64,000 bases of DNA, taken from positions 1 through 64,000 of the forward strand of contig NZ_JAHLQA010000004.1 in assembly GCF_018918125.1 (NCBI RefSeq), written 5' to 3'. Shown piece after piece: positions 9,635 to 17,907 of this stretch (within the stretch, counting starts at the first letter, position 1; each line of letters opens with the position of its first letter). The position numbers and the translations under genes are program-made. The stretch comes from Blautia sp. MSJ-19. GTDB taxonomy: Bacteria > Bacillota > Clostridia > Lachnospirales > Lachnospiraceae. Below the pieces are notes generated by a model. That model did no database searches, was not told the DNA's origin, and worked only from the letters and a program-made list of their open reading frames with translations.

Positions 9635-10135
9635 TTAGTAAGCTTTGTATCCGACTTCCTGCAATCTGGCATCTTTTTCTTCAACCTGTTCTTTCAGTTC
9701 CTGGCTGTATGCTTTCAGTCTGTCCAGAAGTTCCGGATCAGATGTTGCCAGAATCTTTGCTGCAAGAAGCCCTGCGTTTGCGCCTCCGTTAATTGCTACT
9801 GTTGCTACCGGAATTCCAGACGGCATCTGTACAATCGAATACAGGGAATCTCTTCCCCCAAGAGATGTCGTATGCATCGGAATACCGATAACCGGCATTG
9901 GAAAGATTGCCGCACACATTCCAGGAAGATGTGCTGCCATTCCCGCTCCTGCAATAATTACCTTGAAACCTTTTTCTTCTGCTGTTTTGGCATATTCAAA
10001 GAACACATCCGGTTCTCTGTGTGCAGAAATAATCTTCATCTCGTACTCAACGCCCAGCTTGTCAAGAATTGCTGCCGCTTTACTCATAACCGGCATATCT
10101 GAGTCGCTTCCCATTACAATTCCAACTTTTTTCAT
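9635..10135 (-). CDS. purE: 5-(carboxyamino)imidazole ribonucleotide mutase PurE
   Basis: PurE carries out the carboxylation step that forms CAIR. The 166-residue protein has the signature GSDSDMPVM (9-17) and ISAHREP (about 36-42). The class I enzyme works with PurK, but no purK gene is visible in this window. It opens the pur operon; its ATG follows GAGGAGGCCACCA. The promoter at 10175..10203 lies 40 bases upstream, and no purine riboswitch is seen in that short leader. Confidence 0.95.
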   Translation of the reverse strand: MKKVGIVMGSDSDMPVMSKAAAILDKLGVEYEMKIISAHREPDVFFEYAKTAEEKGFKVIIAGAGMAAHLPGMCAAIFPMPVIGIPMHTTSLGGRDSLYSIVQMPSGIPVATVAINGGANAGLLAAKILATSDPELLDRLKAYSQELKEQVEEKDARLQEVGYKAY

Positions 10136-10174
10136 TGGTGGCCTCCTCGTATGTTTTCTTACATCTTCAGGTTG

Positions 10175-10203
10175 ATTCTACTAAGATTCTAAAATTGTGT
10201 CAA
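10175..10203 (-). promoter_or_regulatory. Promoter of purE-purM-purN-purD
   Basis: On minus, perfect -35 TTGACA (10198..10203), 17-base spacer and -10 TAGAAT (10175..10180). The leader is only about 33 bases, too short for a riboswitch, so any control would be by a repressor or absent. Confidence 0.85.
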
Positions 10204-10228
10204 TAAAATTACGGAAAAGAAATATTTT

Positions 10229-10266
10229 GGCGGGCAAACTCTTTTTGTATAAAAAGTCTGCCCGCC
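10229..10266 (-). terminator. Terminator-like hairpin after the aminopeptidase
   Basis: GGCGGGCA and TGCCCGCC form a perfect 8-bp GC stem, extended inside by a run of A-T pairs. On minus it is followed by AAAATATTTCTTTT, a broken T tract, so termination may be imperfect. It separates the aminopeptidase gene from the pur promoter. Confidence 0.65.
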
Positions 10267-10284
10267 AGTTCTTAAAAGCTGTCG

Positions 10285-12318
10285 TCACGCTTCAAAAGGC
10301 TGATTCAGTTCCTCTGTTCCTGGAAGAACAAAACGACCATTTTCAATAATGGAAGTTCCCTCTCCGTCTTCATCGATCACACGGATACTTCCCAGCTCTT
10401 CATATGGGATCGTAATATCGGTGTGACATCCATAATATGCCAGACTGATGTCTTCTTTACGAAGGATTGAGATTTCGTTATCTCTGGCAATAATCTCTCT
10501 TCCATCCGGGTTGAATACCGGAGTGTCCTCTGACCAGCTGTAACAGGTATCTCCCACAGCAAAATGTGGTCCCATTTTTTCTGCGATCAGAATCGGAAGT
10601 TTATCTGCAATACCATATTTTTCGGCTGCTACATATGCAGTCGTATTCGTGCCGATTGCAAACTCTCCCATCGGAATCTTCGGATGATGGTGAAGGATGT
10701 TGTCCTCGATATAGGCTCTATTTTCTTCTTCTGTTTCAAAATTTGCACAGGAGTAATCAATCACCTGTCCACAGTCAAATACCAGTTTCAGATCCTTGAA
10801 CTGCAGTCCGTTCAGATACACTTTCTTTACATGAAGGATTCCGCCGGTTCCCGCAAGTACCGGAGAAGTAAATACTTCTCCTACCGGAATATTCACGTCT
10901 GCCACACAGTTTTCAAAGTTGGTCTGTTTTTTGATATCTTCCAGCTCATGCAGATGAATGATCAGATCCGTTTCATTGTCATCTTTTCCTTTGATCTCCA
11001 CCCACTTGCAGGTATCCAGCGTTTCAATGATCGTCTGCTGAATGCGTTCATACAGCTTATAATCCAATGTATTGATCTTAACGATCTCCGCAAAGATCTC
11101 CGGGAAATTTTTGCCGATCTCAGGAACCGGGTATGCAATGATCGTGAAACTTCTCTCATCGCCTTTGATATAACGGTTCACGATCTGGCCAGATTCATTG
11201 TCAAGTTCCACCTGCTGTTTTTGCTGTGCTTCGCTCAGAACCCATGCACCATCTGTAGATACCGGCGCAAACGGTTCTTCTCCAAAAGTCTCAATACATG
11301 CCGGTCCACCATGAACAGCTGCCAGTTCTTTATACTTCTCATATGCATTTTGCATAGAGCGAAGTTTACGCTGTACAAAATCGCTGTCCATAAAAAGAGC
11401 CTGATCCTGTCTGTGATCATACTCGTACTGTGGGTTGGCATTTCCACCAACAAAACCGATCCACGCAGTGCCTCTTTTATTTACTGCATGTGTCGCATGG
11501 CGATAGATCACCGGTTCCAGCCCCATGTCACGGAACTGCAGAATCGCGGCACGCACCATTCGCTCAAAGCCAAGATTATAACGAATATTGACCGTTTTTT
11601 TCCTGGTAATATCTTTTCTTCCATTAATAAAGCCGATTCTATATCCTTCTGTATATGTCCGTGCCATGCTGTCAATCTGTTCCTGGCTGAGACTGTTCAG
11701 GAACTCTGCCACACCTGTTTCATTTACTGAAACATATTCTCCATATCTGTACAGGTAACGGAGATCAGAAAGATCAGAGTCCATCACAATACGCACTGCA
11801 AAATCCAGCTCTGGGTCAACAGCTTCTGCAATCCTCTGTTCCATCATATCCTGGCAATAGTCATTCACATAAGAACGCAGCATGTCTTCTACATTTTTTA
11901 CAGACGGCTGCTCATCACCTTCAAATGCAGCGTACACTTCCAGAAAGAGTTCTGCCGCTACAGTATAATCCCAGTATTTTTTTTCATATGCATAAGCAAT
12001 CGTTCCACGGAGTTCCGCATACAAAAAAGCAAATGCCTTTCCATACTCACCCAGTTTTTCTGCTGCATAAGCCGGATTCCCGTAACAATGCTCATAATTC
12101 TGTGGAAACAGCTCTTTATAAAGTTTCTTATTTTCTTCCTGTAATTCTTCTATAGTAAATTCCTGTTCTGTTCTATCCAGAATCTCAGCTGTCTCTCTTA
12201 AGAAAGTTGCCGTTTTCTGAAAAAATTCGAGAAACGCCGGATGAGCCACCGTCTCTGTGCAGATTTCTGCAATCCGCTCCTTTGCCAGCTCATAACGTTC
12301 TTTCAGTAATTCATCCAA
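10285..12318 (-). CDS. M29-like metallo-aminopeptidase, long form
   Basis: The C-terminal half matches the M29 aminopeptidase family (AmpT/PepS type): GEFAIGTNTTAYVAAEKYG, then AEKMGPHFAVGDTC, which supply the Glu and His metal ligands, followed by an Asp-containing segment. These enzymes remove N-terminal residues from peptides in the cytoplasm. At 677 residues it is much longer than the usual roughly 410, with about 250 extra N-terminal residues that are helical and charged. There is no signal peptide. It lies 18 bases after the HD gene and probably shares its transcript. Confidence 0.82.
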   Translation of the reverse strand: MDELLKERYELAKERIAEICTETVAHPAFLEFFQKTATFLRETAEILDRTEQEFTIEELQEENKKLYKELFPQNYEHCYGNPAYAAEKLGEYGKAFAFLYAELRGTIAYAYEKKYWDYTVAAELFLEVYAAFEGDEQPSVKNVEDMLRSYVNDYCQDMMEQRIAEAVDPELDFAVRIVMDSDLSDLRYLYRYGEYVSVNETGVAEFLNSLSQEQIDSMARTYTEGYRIGFINGRKDITRKKTVNIRYNLGFERMVRAAILQFRDMGLEPVIYRHATHAVNKRGTAWIGFVGGNANPQYEYDHRQDQALFMDSDFVQRKLRSMQNAYEKYKELAAVHGGPACIETFGEEPFAPVSTDGAWVLSEAQQKQQVELDNESGQIVNRYIKGDERSFTIIAYPVPEIGKNFPEIFAEIVKINTLDYKLYERIQQTIIETLDTCKWVEIKGKDDNETDLIIHLHELEDIKKQTNFENCVADVNIPVGEVFTSPVLAGTGGILHVKKVYLNGLQFKDLKLVFDCGQVIDYSCANFETEEENRAYIEDNILHHHPKIPMGEFAIGTNTTAYVAAEKYGIADKLPILIAEKMGPHFAVGDTCYSWSEDTPVFNPDGREIIARDNEISILRKEDISLAYYGCHTDITIPYEELGSIRVIDEDGEGTSIIENGRFVLPGTEELNQPFEA

Positions 12319-12336
12319 TTTCTCATCTCCTTTGCT

Positions 12337-12924
12337 TTAATCATCAAGCACATGTCCAAGCTGTATATGCTTGTCCACCAGTTGTTTCATATACTCCCAT
12401 ATTTCCCTGGAGCCCTCTGCTGTATGCTCATTTCTTTTGTAAATCTGACTTTTATGGACTGTATGTTCCTTCCAGCTCTTTCCACCGGAGGCATCGTTCA
12501 GAATCAGTGGCTGACAGTTATCCAGCACATGAGCAAATTTTGCTTCCGCCGTCTCATAGGCTTCAAACTCTTCCCACAAACTGCGAAACCATTTTCCCTG
12601 ATCTTCCGGAAGCATTCCAAAAATACGATCTGCCGCCTTCGTTTCACGCTCTCTCTGCGTTGCCAGGCCTGCACTGTCATATGCATAGGTATCCCCCGCA
12701 TCAATTTCTACGAGATCATGAATCAATACCATCGGAATGACCGTCGCGAGATCCACATCTTCATTTGCATATTCCTTCAGTAATACAGCCATAAGTGCCA
12801 GATGCCAGGAATGCTCGGCATCATCCTCTTTGCGACTCCCATCCGTCAGATATGTCTGGCGGATGATCTTTTTTACTTTGTCTACTTCCAGAATAAACTT
12901 CATCTGTTTTTCCAAACGTTCCAT
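12337..12924 (-). CDS. HD-domain hydrolase (YfbR-like 5'-nucleotidase)
   Basis: The 195-residue protein has the HD-superfamily metal motif split as EDDAEHSWHLALMAV (about 34-48) and VLIHDLVEIDAGD (about 66-78), with a later Asp in LDNCQP. This is the arrangement of YfbR/HDDC2 5'-deoxynucleotidases, which hydrolyse dNMPs. The substrate is inferred from the family only. It lies 4 bases after the small membrane gene upstream, so cotranscription is likely. Confidence 0.85.
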   Translation of the reverse strand: MERLEKQMKFILEVDKVKKIIRQTYLTDGSRKEDDAEHSWHLALMAVLLKEYANEDVDLATVIPMVLIHDLVEIDAGDTYAYDSAGLATQRERETKAADRIFGMLPEDQGKWFRSLWEEFEAYETAEAKFAHVLDNCQPLILNDASGGKSWKEHTVHKSQIYKRNEHTAEGSREIWEYMKQLVDKHIQLGHVLDD

Positions 12925-12928
12925 ATAT

Positions 12929-13243
12929 TTATACTCCCATCAGAAAAAAAACAAGCCATCCTACCATAAACACACCATTCAGGATGGCACCTACCACACT
13001 TGTTCTGTGCATACAGTTTTCTTCCGAAAAACTCAGAATTCCCATCAAAAATCCATACACAGAAAGTAATGCTGCAAACAAACAGATTCCTCCAACAATA
13101 AATCCATATCCACCTTCCAGTGCATAGGCTATTCCGATCGCTCCTACAAACAGAAGCAGGGAAGCACTTGCCAGCCCTACTGACAGCTTCCCTTTTGCAG
13201 CTTCTTTCTTCTTTACGATTGCATATCTATATCTTCTTGCCAT
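12929..13243 (-). CDS. Small membrane protein (DUF6142-like)
   Basis: This 104-residue protein has a basic N-terminus and three likely membrane helices (about 21-40, 46-68 and 83-102). I associate it with DUF6142, a family of unknown function in Lachnospiraceae. Its start overlaps the end of the VanZ gene by 17 bases. Confidence 0.75.
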   Translation of the reverse strand: MARRYRYAIVKKKEAAKGKLSVGLASASLLLFVGAIGIAYALEGGYGFIVGGICLFAALLSVYGFLMGILSFSEENCMHRTSVVGAILNGVFMVGWLVFFLMGV

Positions 13244-13700
13244 AATGCTTTCTCCTCAGATAATTGCAGACAGCAAAAAGCCCATAGCCCAATGCCGCCC
13301 CCAGTGTATTCAGGATCATATCATCCACGTCAAAACAGCCGACCTTTGTAACAAGCTGAACGGTTTCCACCAGAAGACTGAGTGCAAATCCTGATAAAAT
13401 GATAAAAAAGCCATTGCGGCATCTCCGCACAATAACCGGCAGAATAAATCCATACGGAATAAATCCAATCACATTGCCAAACAGATTGGTGGCAACTGCC
13501 ATCAGTCCAAGCTGTTTCCTGTAAATCCAGAATCTTCGTATTTCTACCAAAGGGATCAGATTATATCGGTACATTCGTTCCTCAACCGCCACCCGGCCGT
13601 ATTCCTCTGAAAAAAACAGGAAATACACCAGCAACAGTACATACAGCAGGAACAAAAGAATCCCAAGAACTCTGATCTTATGTTTCGTACTGTTTTTCAC
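13227..13700 (-). CDS. VanZ-family membrane protein
   Basis: The 157-residue protein has four predicted membrane helices and the VanZ core: NLFGNVIGFIPYGFILP in the middle and FDVDDMILNTLGAALGYG near the end. VanZ homologs give low-level teicoplanin resistance in some species, but most have unknown roles at the cell envelope. It is followed with overlap by the DUF6142-like gene and preceded by a 50-residue membrane peptide gene. Confidence 0.9.
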   Translation of the reverse strand: MKNSTKHKIRVLGILLFLLYVLLLVYFLFFSEEYGRVAVEERMYRYNLIPLVEIRRFWIYRKQLGLMAVATNLFGNVIGFIPYGFILPVIVRRCRNGFFIILSGFALSLLVETVQLVTKVGCFDVDDMILNTLGAALGYGLFAVCNYLRRKHYGKKI

Positions 13701-13719
13701 TATATTCCCCTGCCCGGTA

Positions 13720-13872
13720 TCAGATCAGAATGTCTGATTTTCTTTTTAACAGTCTGCTTCCACTGACGATCATCAATACGCCTGCTGCCACACCTGTCAC
13801 TAATGTGATGATTCCAACTGCAATGCTGCAAGCACCGGTTCTGCTCATCGTTTTATAAATCTTTTCGTTCAT
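13720..13872 (-). CDS. 50-residue single-helix membrane peptide
   Basis: A short frame of 50 codons starts at an ATG preceded by AAGGAGGAGATGCC, a very strong ribosome site. The product begins MNEKIYKTMSRTG, has one membrane helix of about 24 residues (SIAVGIITLVTGVAAG region), and ends with a basic tail (RLLKRKSDILI). It lies 49 bases after pyrE and 19 before the VanZ gene. Function is unknown. Confidence 0.75.
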   Translation of the reverse strand: MNEKIYKTMSRTGACSIAVGIITLVTGVAAGVLMIVSGSRLLKRKSDILI

Positions 13873-13921
13873 GGCATCTCCTCCTTATTCAGATTGCCCT
13901 GCGTCGTCTGCGGACAACATA

Positions 13922-14602
13922 TTATTTTGCCCCGTACTGGCTGTAATATGCGTCGATTGCCTTTTTTAATTCGTCATCAATGATGATCTGCCCCTTATAT
14001 TCTTTATTGTAAAGATGCTCGATCACTTCTGCCATCGTAACGATCGCATTTGTCTCAAATCCGTAAAGATCATGAACCTCATCCAGTGCGCACTTAACTC
14101 CGCCTTTTCCAACTTCCATACGGTCAAGAGAAACCATCAGTCCAACGATTTCTACATTGGCAGCACCTCTTACTTTCGGTACAGTCTCTTCCATGGATTT
14201 ACCAGAAGTTGTCACGTCCTCGATCATAACTACACGATCGCCATCTTTCAGTTTGCTTCCCAGGAAACTTCCTTTATCTGCGCCATGATCCTTTTCTTCT
14301 TTACGGTCAGAGCAATAACGGATTTCTTTACCATACAGTTCACTAAATGCAATTGCAGTTACAACGCTGAGCGGAATCCCCTTATATGCAGGTCCAAACA
14401 GCACATCAAAATCCTCACCATATTTGTCATGGATTGCTTTTGCATAATACTCACCAAGCTTCTTTAACTGGGATCCTGTCACATATCCGCCTGCATTCAT
14501 AAAGAACGGAGATTTTCTTCCGCTTTTCAGCGTAAATTCTCCAAATTTCAGCACCTGACTGTCTACCATAAATTCAATAAATTCCTGTTTATACTGTTCC
14601 AT
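13922..14602 (-). CDS. pyrE: Orotate phosphoribosyltransferase
   Basis: PyrE makes OMP from orotate and PRPP. The 226 residues carry the type I PRTase PRPP loop VVMIEDVTTSGKS (about 136-148) and the catalytic-loop region SDRKEEKDHGADKG. The start ATG follows AGGAGGTCCAGTATAAA. It is separated from pyrF-pyrK-pyrD by the MATE gene and a terminator, so it is transcribed independently. I did not find a convincing promoter in the 95-base gap. Confidence 0.96.
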   Translation of the reverse strand: MEQYKQEFIEFMVDSQVLKFGEFTLKSGRKSPFFMNAGGYVTGSQLKKLGEYYAKAIHDKYGEDFDVLFGPAYKGIPLSVVTAIAFSELYGKEIRYCSDRKEEKDHGADKGSFLGSKLKDGDRVVMIEDVTTSGKSMEETVPKVRGAANVEIVGLMVSLDRMEVGKGGVKCALDEVHDLYGFETNAIVTMAEVIEHLYNKEYKGQIIIDDELKKAIDAYYSQYGAK

Positions 14603-14696
14603 TTTATACTGGACCTCCTGTCTGCACGGCTTTTCGCCTGTTTTCTCTCTAGCTCTGTTCAGATCTGCTTTTGCATATCTCCTTTATACTAACATA

Positions 14697-14755
14697 AAAA
14701 AGCCAACTATTCAATCCTGTTGCCTTTGCATTTCAGGATTATAGCCGGCTTTTGT
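14697..14755 (-). terminator. Intrinsic terminator after the MATE gene
   Basis: On minus, AGCCGGCTAT with AATCCTG pairs with CAGGATT and ATAGTTGGCT, followed by TTTTTTATG. The interrupted stem is about 17 bp long. Confidence 0.85.
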
Positions 14756-14761
14756 TATATT

Positions 14762-16111
14762 TTATACTGCTGTTTTCATATGTTTCCTCATAATGTAATA
14801 ATAATATGGGATCAACGGGATCAGTGCCGCGATCCATGCCATTGGATCTGCAAGACACACACCTGCAAAACTTGTTTTTCCCGCAACCAGCACAACGATC
14901 AGGGTTCTGGCTACCAGTTCAAAGACGCCACCGAGCATTGGAACCAGTCCATATCCCATTCCCTGCAGTGCATTTCGGAACACAAAGATCGTACACAAAA
15001 AAGGATATGCCCAGAATACAGTGTGGAAATATGTCACCGATACACCTATCACATCCGTCTGAGAAGGATTGATAAACAGATACGTGAAATATTTTCCACC
15101 AAAATACACCAGTGCCATCTCGATCACACTCCATACCAAAAGCATGATCCAGGAATATTTTACTCCCTGTTTTACACGATCCATACGGCCTGCTCCACGG
15201 TTTTGGCCCACATAAGTGGCAATCGTTGCACCCATAGAAACAGCCACCATACCGATCACGTTCTGAATTTTTCCTGCTGCCGAAAATCCGGCCATATATG
15301 TAGCTCCATAAATATTTACTGCACTCTGTACAATGATCGTTCCAATCGCAGTGATAGAAAACTGGAGTCCCATCGGAATACCAAGAATCAGCAGCTTACC
15401 CATACTTCCTTTACGTATTTCAAAATTTTTCTTTTCCAGATGAAGGATCGGGTATTTCTTTTGAATATAAATCAGGCAGCACACGGCCGAAACCGCCTGT
15501 GCGATCACTGTCGCATATGCACAGCCTTCTACTCCCATTCCAACAAACCGGATCAGAACAATATCCAGGACCACATTGATTCCTGCCGAAATGATAAGAA
15601 AATACAATGGAGATTTTGAATCACCCAGTGCACGAAGAAATGCCGCAAGTGTATTGTAGGCTGCAGTAACAAGCAGACCTGCATAAATGATTCCCATATA
15701 ACCTGCCACATCTCCCATAAGGTCAGCCGGCGAATTCATCAGACGCAGAATCGGCACATTGAATACCAGAAATCCAACCGTCATAAACGCCGCAAAGCCA
15801 AACATCAGATATACAGACATCGCCACAAAATGTCTCATGTCATCATATTTTTTTGCACCGAACATCTGGGCTACAATGATTGCAAAGCCACTGCTCAGGC
15901 CATTCAGCCAGCCAGTGACAAAAAACATCAGTGAACCGGTGCTTCCGATTGCCGCCAGCGCATCCACACCAATAAACTGTCCCGCCACAATGGAATCCAC
16001 AATATTATAAAACTGCTGAAAAATATTTCCCAAAAACATTGGAATCATAAACTGAATGATCAGTCTGACCGGATTTCCAACAGTCATATCATTTGTTTTC
16101 TGTTTACTCAA
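14762..16111 (-). CDS. MATE-family efflux transporter
   Basis: The 449-residue protein has 12 predicted membrane segments and the MATE N-terminal pattern IPMFLGNIFQQFYNIVDSI and VGQFIGVDALAAIG. MATE proteins export drugs or metabolites with Na+ or H+; the substrate cannot be read from the sequence. The likely start is a TTG with GGGAAAGGAAA just upstream. It lies after pyrD, with a long inverted repeat in the gap. Confidence 0.93.
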   Translation of the reverse strand: MSKQKTNDMTVGNPVRLIIQFMIPMFLGNIFQQFYNIVDSIVAGQFIGVDALAAIGSTGSLMFFVTGWLNGLSSGFAIIVAQMFGAKKYDDMRHFVAMSVYLMFGFAAFMTVGFLVFNVPILRLMNSPADLMGDVAGYMGIIYAGLLVTAAYNTLAAFLRALGDSKSPLYFLIISAGINVVLDIVLIRFVGMGVEGCAYATVIAQAVSAVCCLIYIQKKYPILHLEKKNFEIRKGSMGKLLILGIPMGLQFSITAIGTIIVQSAVNIYGATYMAGFSAAGKIQNVIGMVAVSMGATIATYVGQNRGAGRMDRVKQGVKYSWIMLLVWSVIEMALVYFGGKYFTYLFINPSQTDVIGVSVTYFHTVFWAYPFLCTIFVFRNALQGMGYGLVPMLGGVFELVARTLIVVLVAGKTSFAGVCLADPMAWIAALIPLIPYYYYIMRKHMKTAV

Positions 16112-16127
16112 ATTATTTCCTTTCCCG

Positions 16128-16184
16128 ATACAAGACAGCAGAAAGAGTCTCTCCAGGCTCCTGCTGCTGTCTTGCTTGTATTAC
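16128..16184 (-). repeat. Long inverted repeat between pyrD and MATE gene
   Basis: ATACAAG...AGACAGCAG pairs with CTGCTGTCT-TGTAT around a loop of about 22 bases. No T tract follows on minus, so it is not a standard terminator. It could protect the 3' end of the pyrD message or limit read-through into the MATE gene. Confidence 0.6.
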
Positions 16185-16203
16185 TATACTGTTTTTCAGA
16201 TAA

Positions 16204-17109
16204 TTACTTCACAACACCAATCAATTGATTGATGTCTTCCACATTTTGCTGTTCCATAAATCTTTCGATTCCCTCTGCAATCTCAACAGTTGCATATGGA
16301 TTGAAAAAGTTTGCTGTTCCTACAGATACAGCCGTTGCGCCTGCCATGATAAATTCCAGTGCATCCTCTGCTGTTGCAATCCCTCCCATACCAATGATCG
16401 GAAGTCCAACTGCCTGTGCAACCTGATAAACCATCCGTACTGCTACTGGTTTGACTGCCGGACCGGACATGCCGCCGGTTTTGTTTGCCAGTGCAAAGGT
16501 TTTTCGATAAATATCAATTTTCATTCCTGTAAGTGTATTGATCAGAGAAAGAATATCTGCCCCACCAGCCTCTGCTGCTTTTGCCATCTCAGTAATATCC
16601 GTTACATTCGGACTAAGTTTCATAATAATCGGCTGTTTTGCATATTTTTTTACTTCTTTTGTAATCGCTTCAAGCGCCTGGGGATTCTGTCCAAATGCAA
16701 TCCCGCCTTCTTTTACATTCGGGCAAGATACATTGATTTCCAGCAGATCAACCGGCTCATCTGCCAGTCTTTCTACCACCTCGCAATAATCCTCTGTACT
16801 TTTCCCACATACATTTACAATGATCTTCGTATCGTATTGTTTCAAAAATGGAATATCTCTTTTACAGAAGAGATCGATTCCCGGATTCTGCAGACCGATC
16901 GCATTCAGCATTCCACTCGCAGTCTCAGTCACTCTCGGTGTCGGATTCCCTGGCCATGGCACGTTTGCCACACCTTTTGTCACCACACCACCGAGTTTAT
17001 TCAGGTCTACAAACTCACTGTATTCTGCTCCGGACCCAAATGTACCGGAAGCCGTCATAACAGGATTTTTTAATTCAACTCCAGCAAGAGTTACTTTTGT
17101 ATTGCTCAT
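16204..17109 (-). CDS. pyrD: Dihydroorotate dehydrogenase B, catalytic subunit
   Basis: PyrD oxidises dihydroorotate to orotate. At 301 residues with FMN-binding MTASGTFGSG near the start and the catalytic-Cys motif EINVSCPNVKEGG (about 122-134), it is the type 1B form, which pairs with PyrK and uses NAD+. The C-terminal phosphate-binding GMGGIATAEDALEF is intact. The ATG overlaps the pyrK stop by 4 bases (ATGA), so translation is coupled. Confidence 0.97.
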   Translation of the reverse strand: MSNTKVTLAGVELKNPVMTASGTFGSGAEYSEFVDLNKLGGVVTKGVANVPWPGNPTPRVTETASGMLNAIGLQNPGIDLFCKRDIPFLKQYDTKIIVNVCGKSTEDYCEVVERLADEPVDLLEINVSCPNVKEGGIAFGQNPQALEAITKEVKKYAKQPIIMKLSPNVTDITEMAKAAEAGGADILSLINTLTGMKIDIYRKTFALANKTGGMSGPAVKPVAVRMVYQVAQAVGLPIIGMGGIATAEDALEFIMAGATAVSVGTANFFNPYATVEIAEGIERFMEQQNVEDINQLIGVVK

Positions 17110-17888
17110 AACTCCACCTCCGTGCTCAGAAATACAGGACCATCTTTGCAGATACGCTTGTTATGTACCTGAGAATGTGCATCGATTTCCCTGGATTTGC
17201 ACACACATGCAAGACAGGCACCAATTCCACATGCCATTCTCTCTTCCATGGAAATCCAGCATGTAATATTTTTTTCTTCGGCATATTCTTTTAATGCACG
17301 AAGCATCGGTGTCGGACCACATGCAAAAATCACATCTGCTTCAAGTCCGTTTTCCTTAATCGCATTCAATACATTTCCTTTTGTTCCTGCACTTCCATCT
17401 TCGGTCGCCACATAAACATCTGCATATTTTTCAAATTCGTCATTCAGAAACAGCTCATCTCTGTATCCAAGCACAGCTGTTTTCTGTGCGTTTAATTGTT
17501 TTGCAGTTTCCAGCATCGGTGGAATTCCAATTCCTCCGCCAATCAAAAAAACTTTTTTGCCCTGTGCTTCTTCCAACGGGAAACCATTTCCAAGCGGTCC
17601 CAGTGTTTCTACAGTTTCTCCCGGCTGTAATCTGGAAAAACCTTCTGTTCCCGTATGTTTACCTGTCACACGATATACCAGACGGATCCTGCTCTTTTCT
17701 CTGTCTATCTCACAGATACTGATTGGTCTTGGAAGCAGTTTACTGCCATCTCCGGTATATAAAGAGAGAAACTGTCCCGGCCGTGCATACTGTGCCATCT
17801 GATCTGTCTGCAGCCAGAGGCTGTAAATATCCCTGCCGATTTCTGCCTGGCTGATGACTGTTAAAGTTTCTTTAGTTTTTGTACTCAT
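17106..17888 (-). CDS. pyrK: Dihydroorotate dehydrogenase B, electron-transfer subunit
   Basis: PyrK carries FAD and a [2Fe-2S] cluster and passes electrons from PyrD to NAD+. The 260-residue protein shows the flavin motif RPISICEIDR (about 55-64), the nucleotide-binding GGGIGIPPM, and a C-terminal cysteine cluster in ACGIGACLACVCK with a fourth Cys in RICKDGPV. It lies 19 bases after pyrF and overlaps pyrD. Confidence 0.96.
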   Translation of the reverse strand: MSTKTKETLTVISQAEIGRDIYSLWLQTDQMAQYARPGQFLSLYTGDGSKLLPRPISICEIDREKSRIRLVYRVTGKHTGTEGFSRLQPGETVETLGPLGNGFPLEEAQGKKVFLIGGGIGIPPMLETAKQLNAQKTAVLGYRDELFLNDEFEKYADVYVATEDGSAGTKGNVLNAIKENGLEADVIFACGPTPMLRALKEYAEEKNITCWISMEERMACGIGACLACVCKSREIDAHSQVHNKRICKDGPVFLSTEVEL

Positions 17889-17907
17889 CTGTCTCCTCCT
17901 GCCCTCA

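Noticed and set aside
10136-10204. Purine or ZTP riboswitch before purE
   Set aside because: The leader after the promoter is only about 33 bases.
10564-11730. Long plus-strand frame of 388 codons
   Set aside because: It is antisense to the aminopeptidase gene, Cys/His/Phe-rich without domains, and has no start signals. The minus-strand gene has full codon and motif support.
14720-15619. Plus-strand frame of 299 codons
   Set aside because: It is antisense to the MATE gene and has no family pattern.
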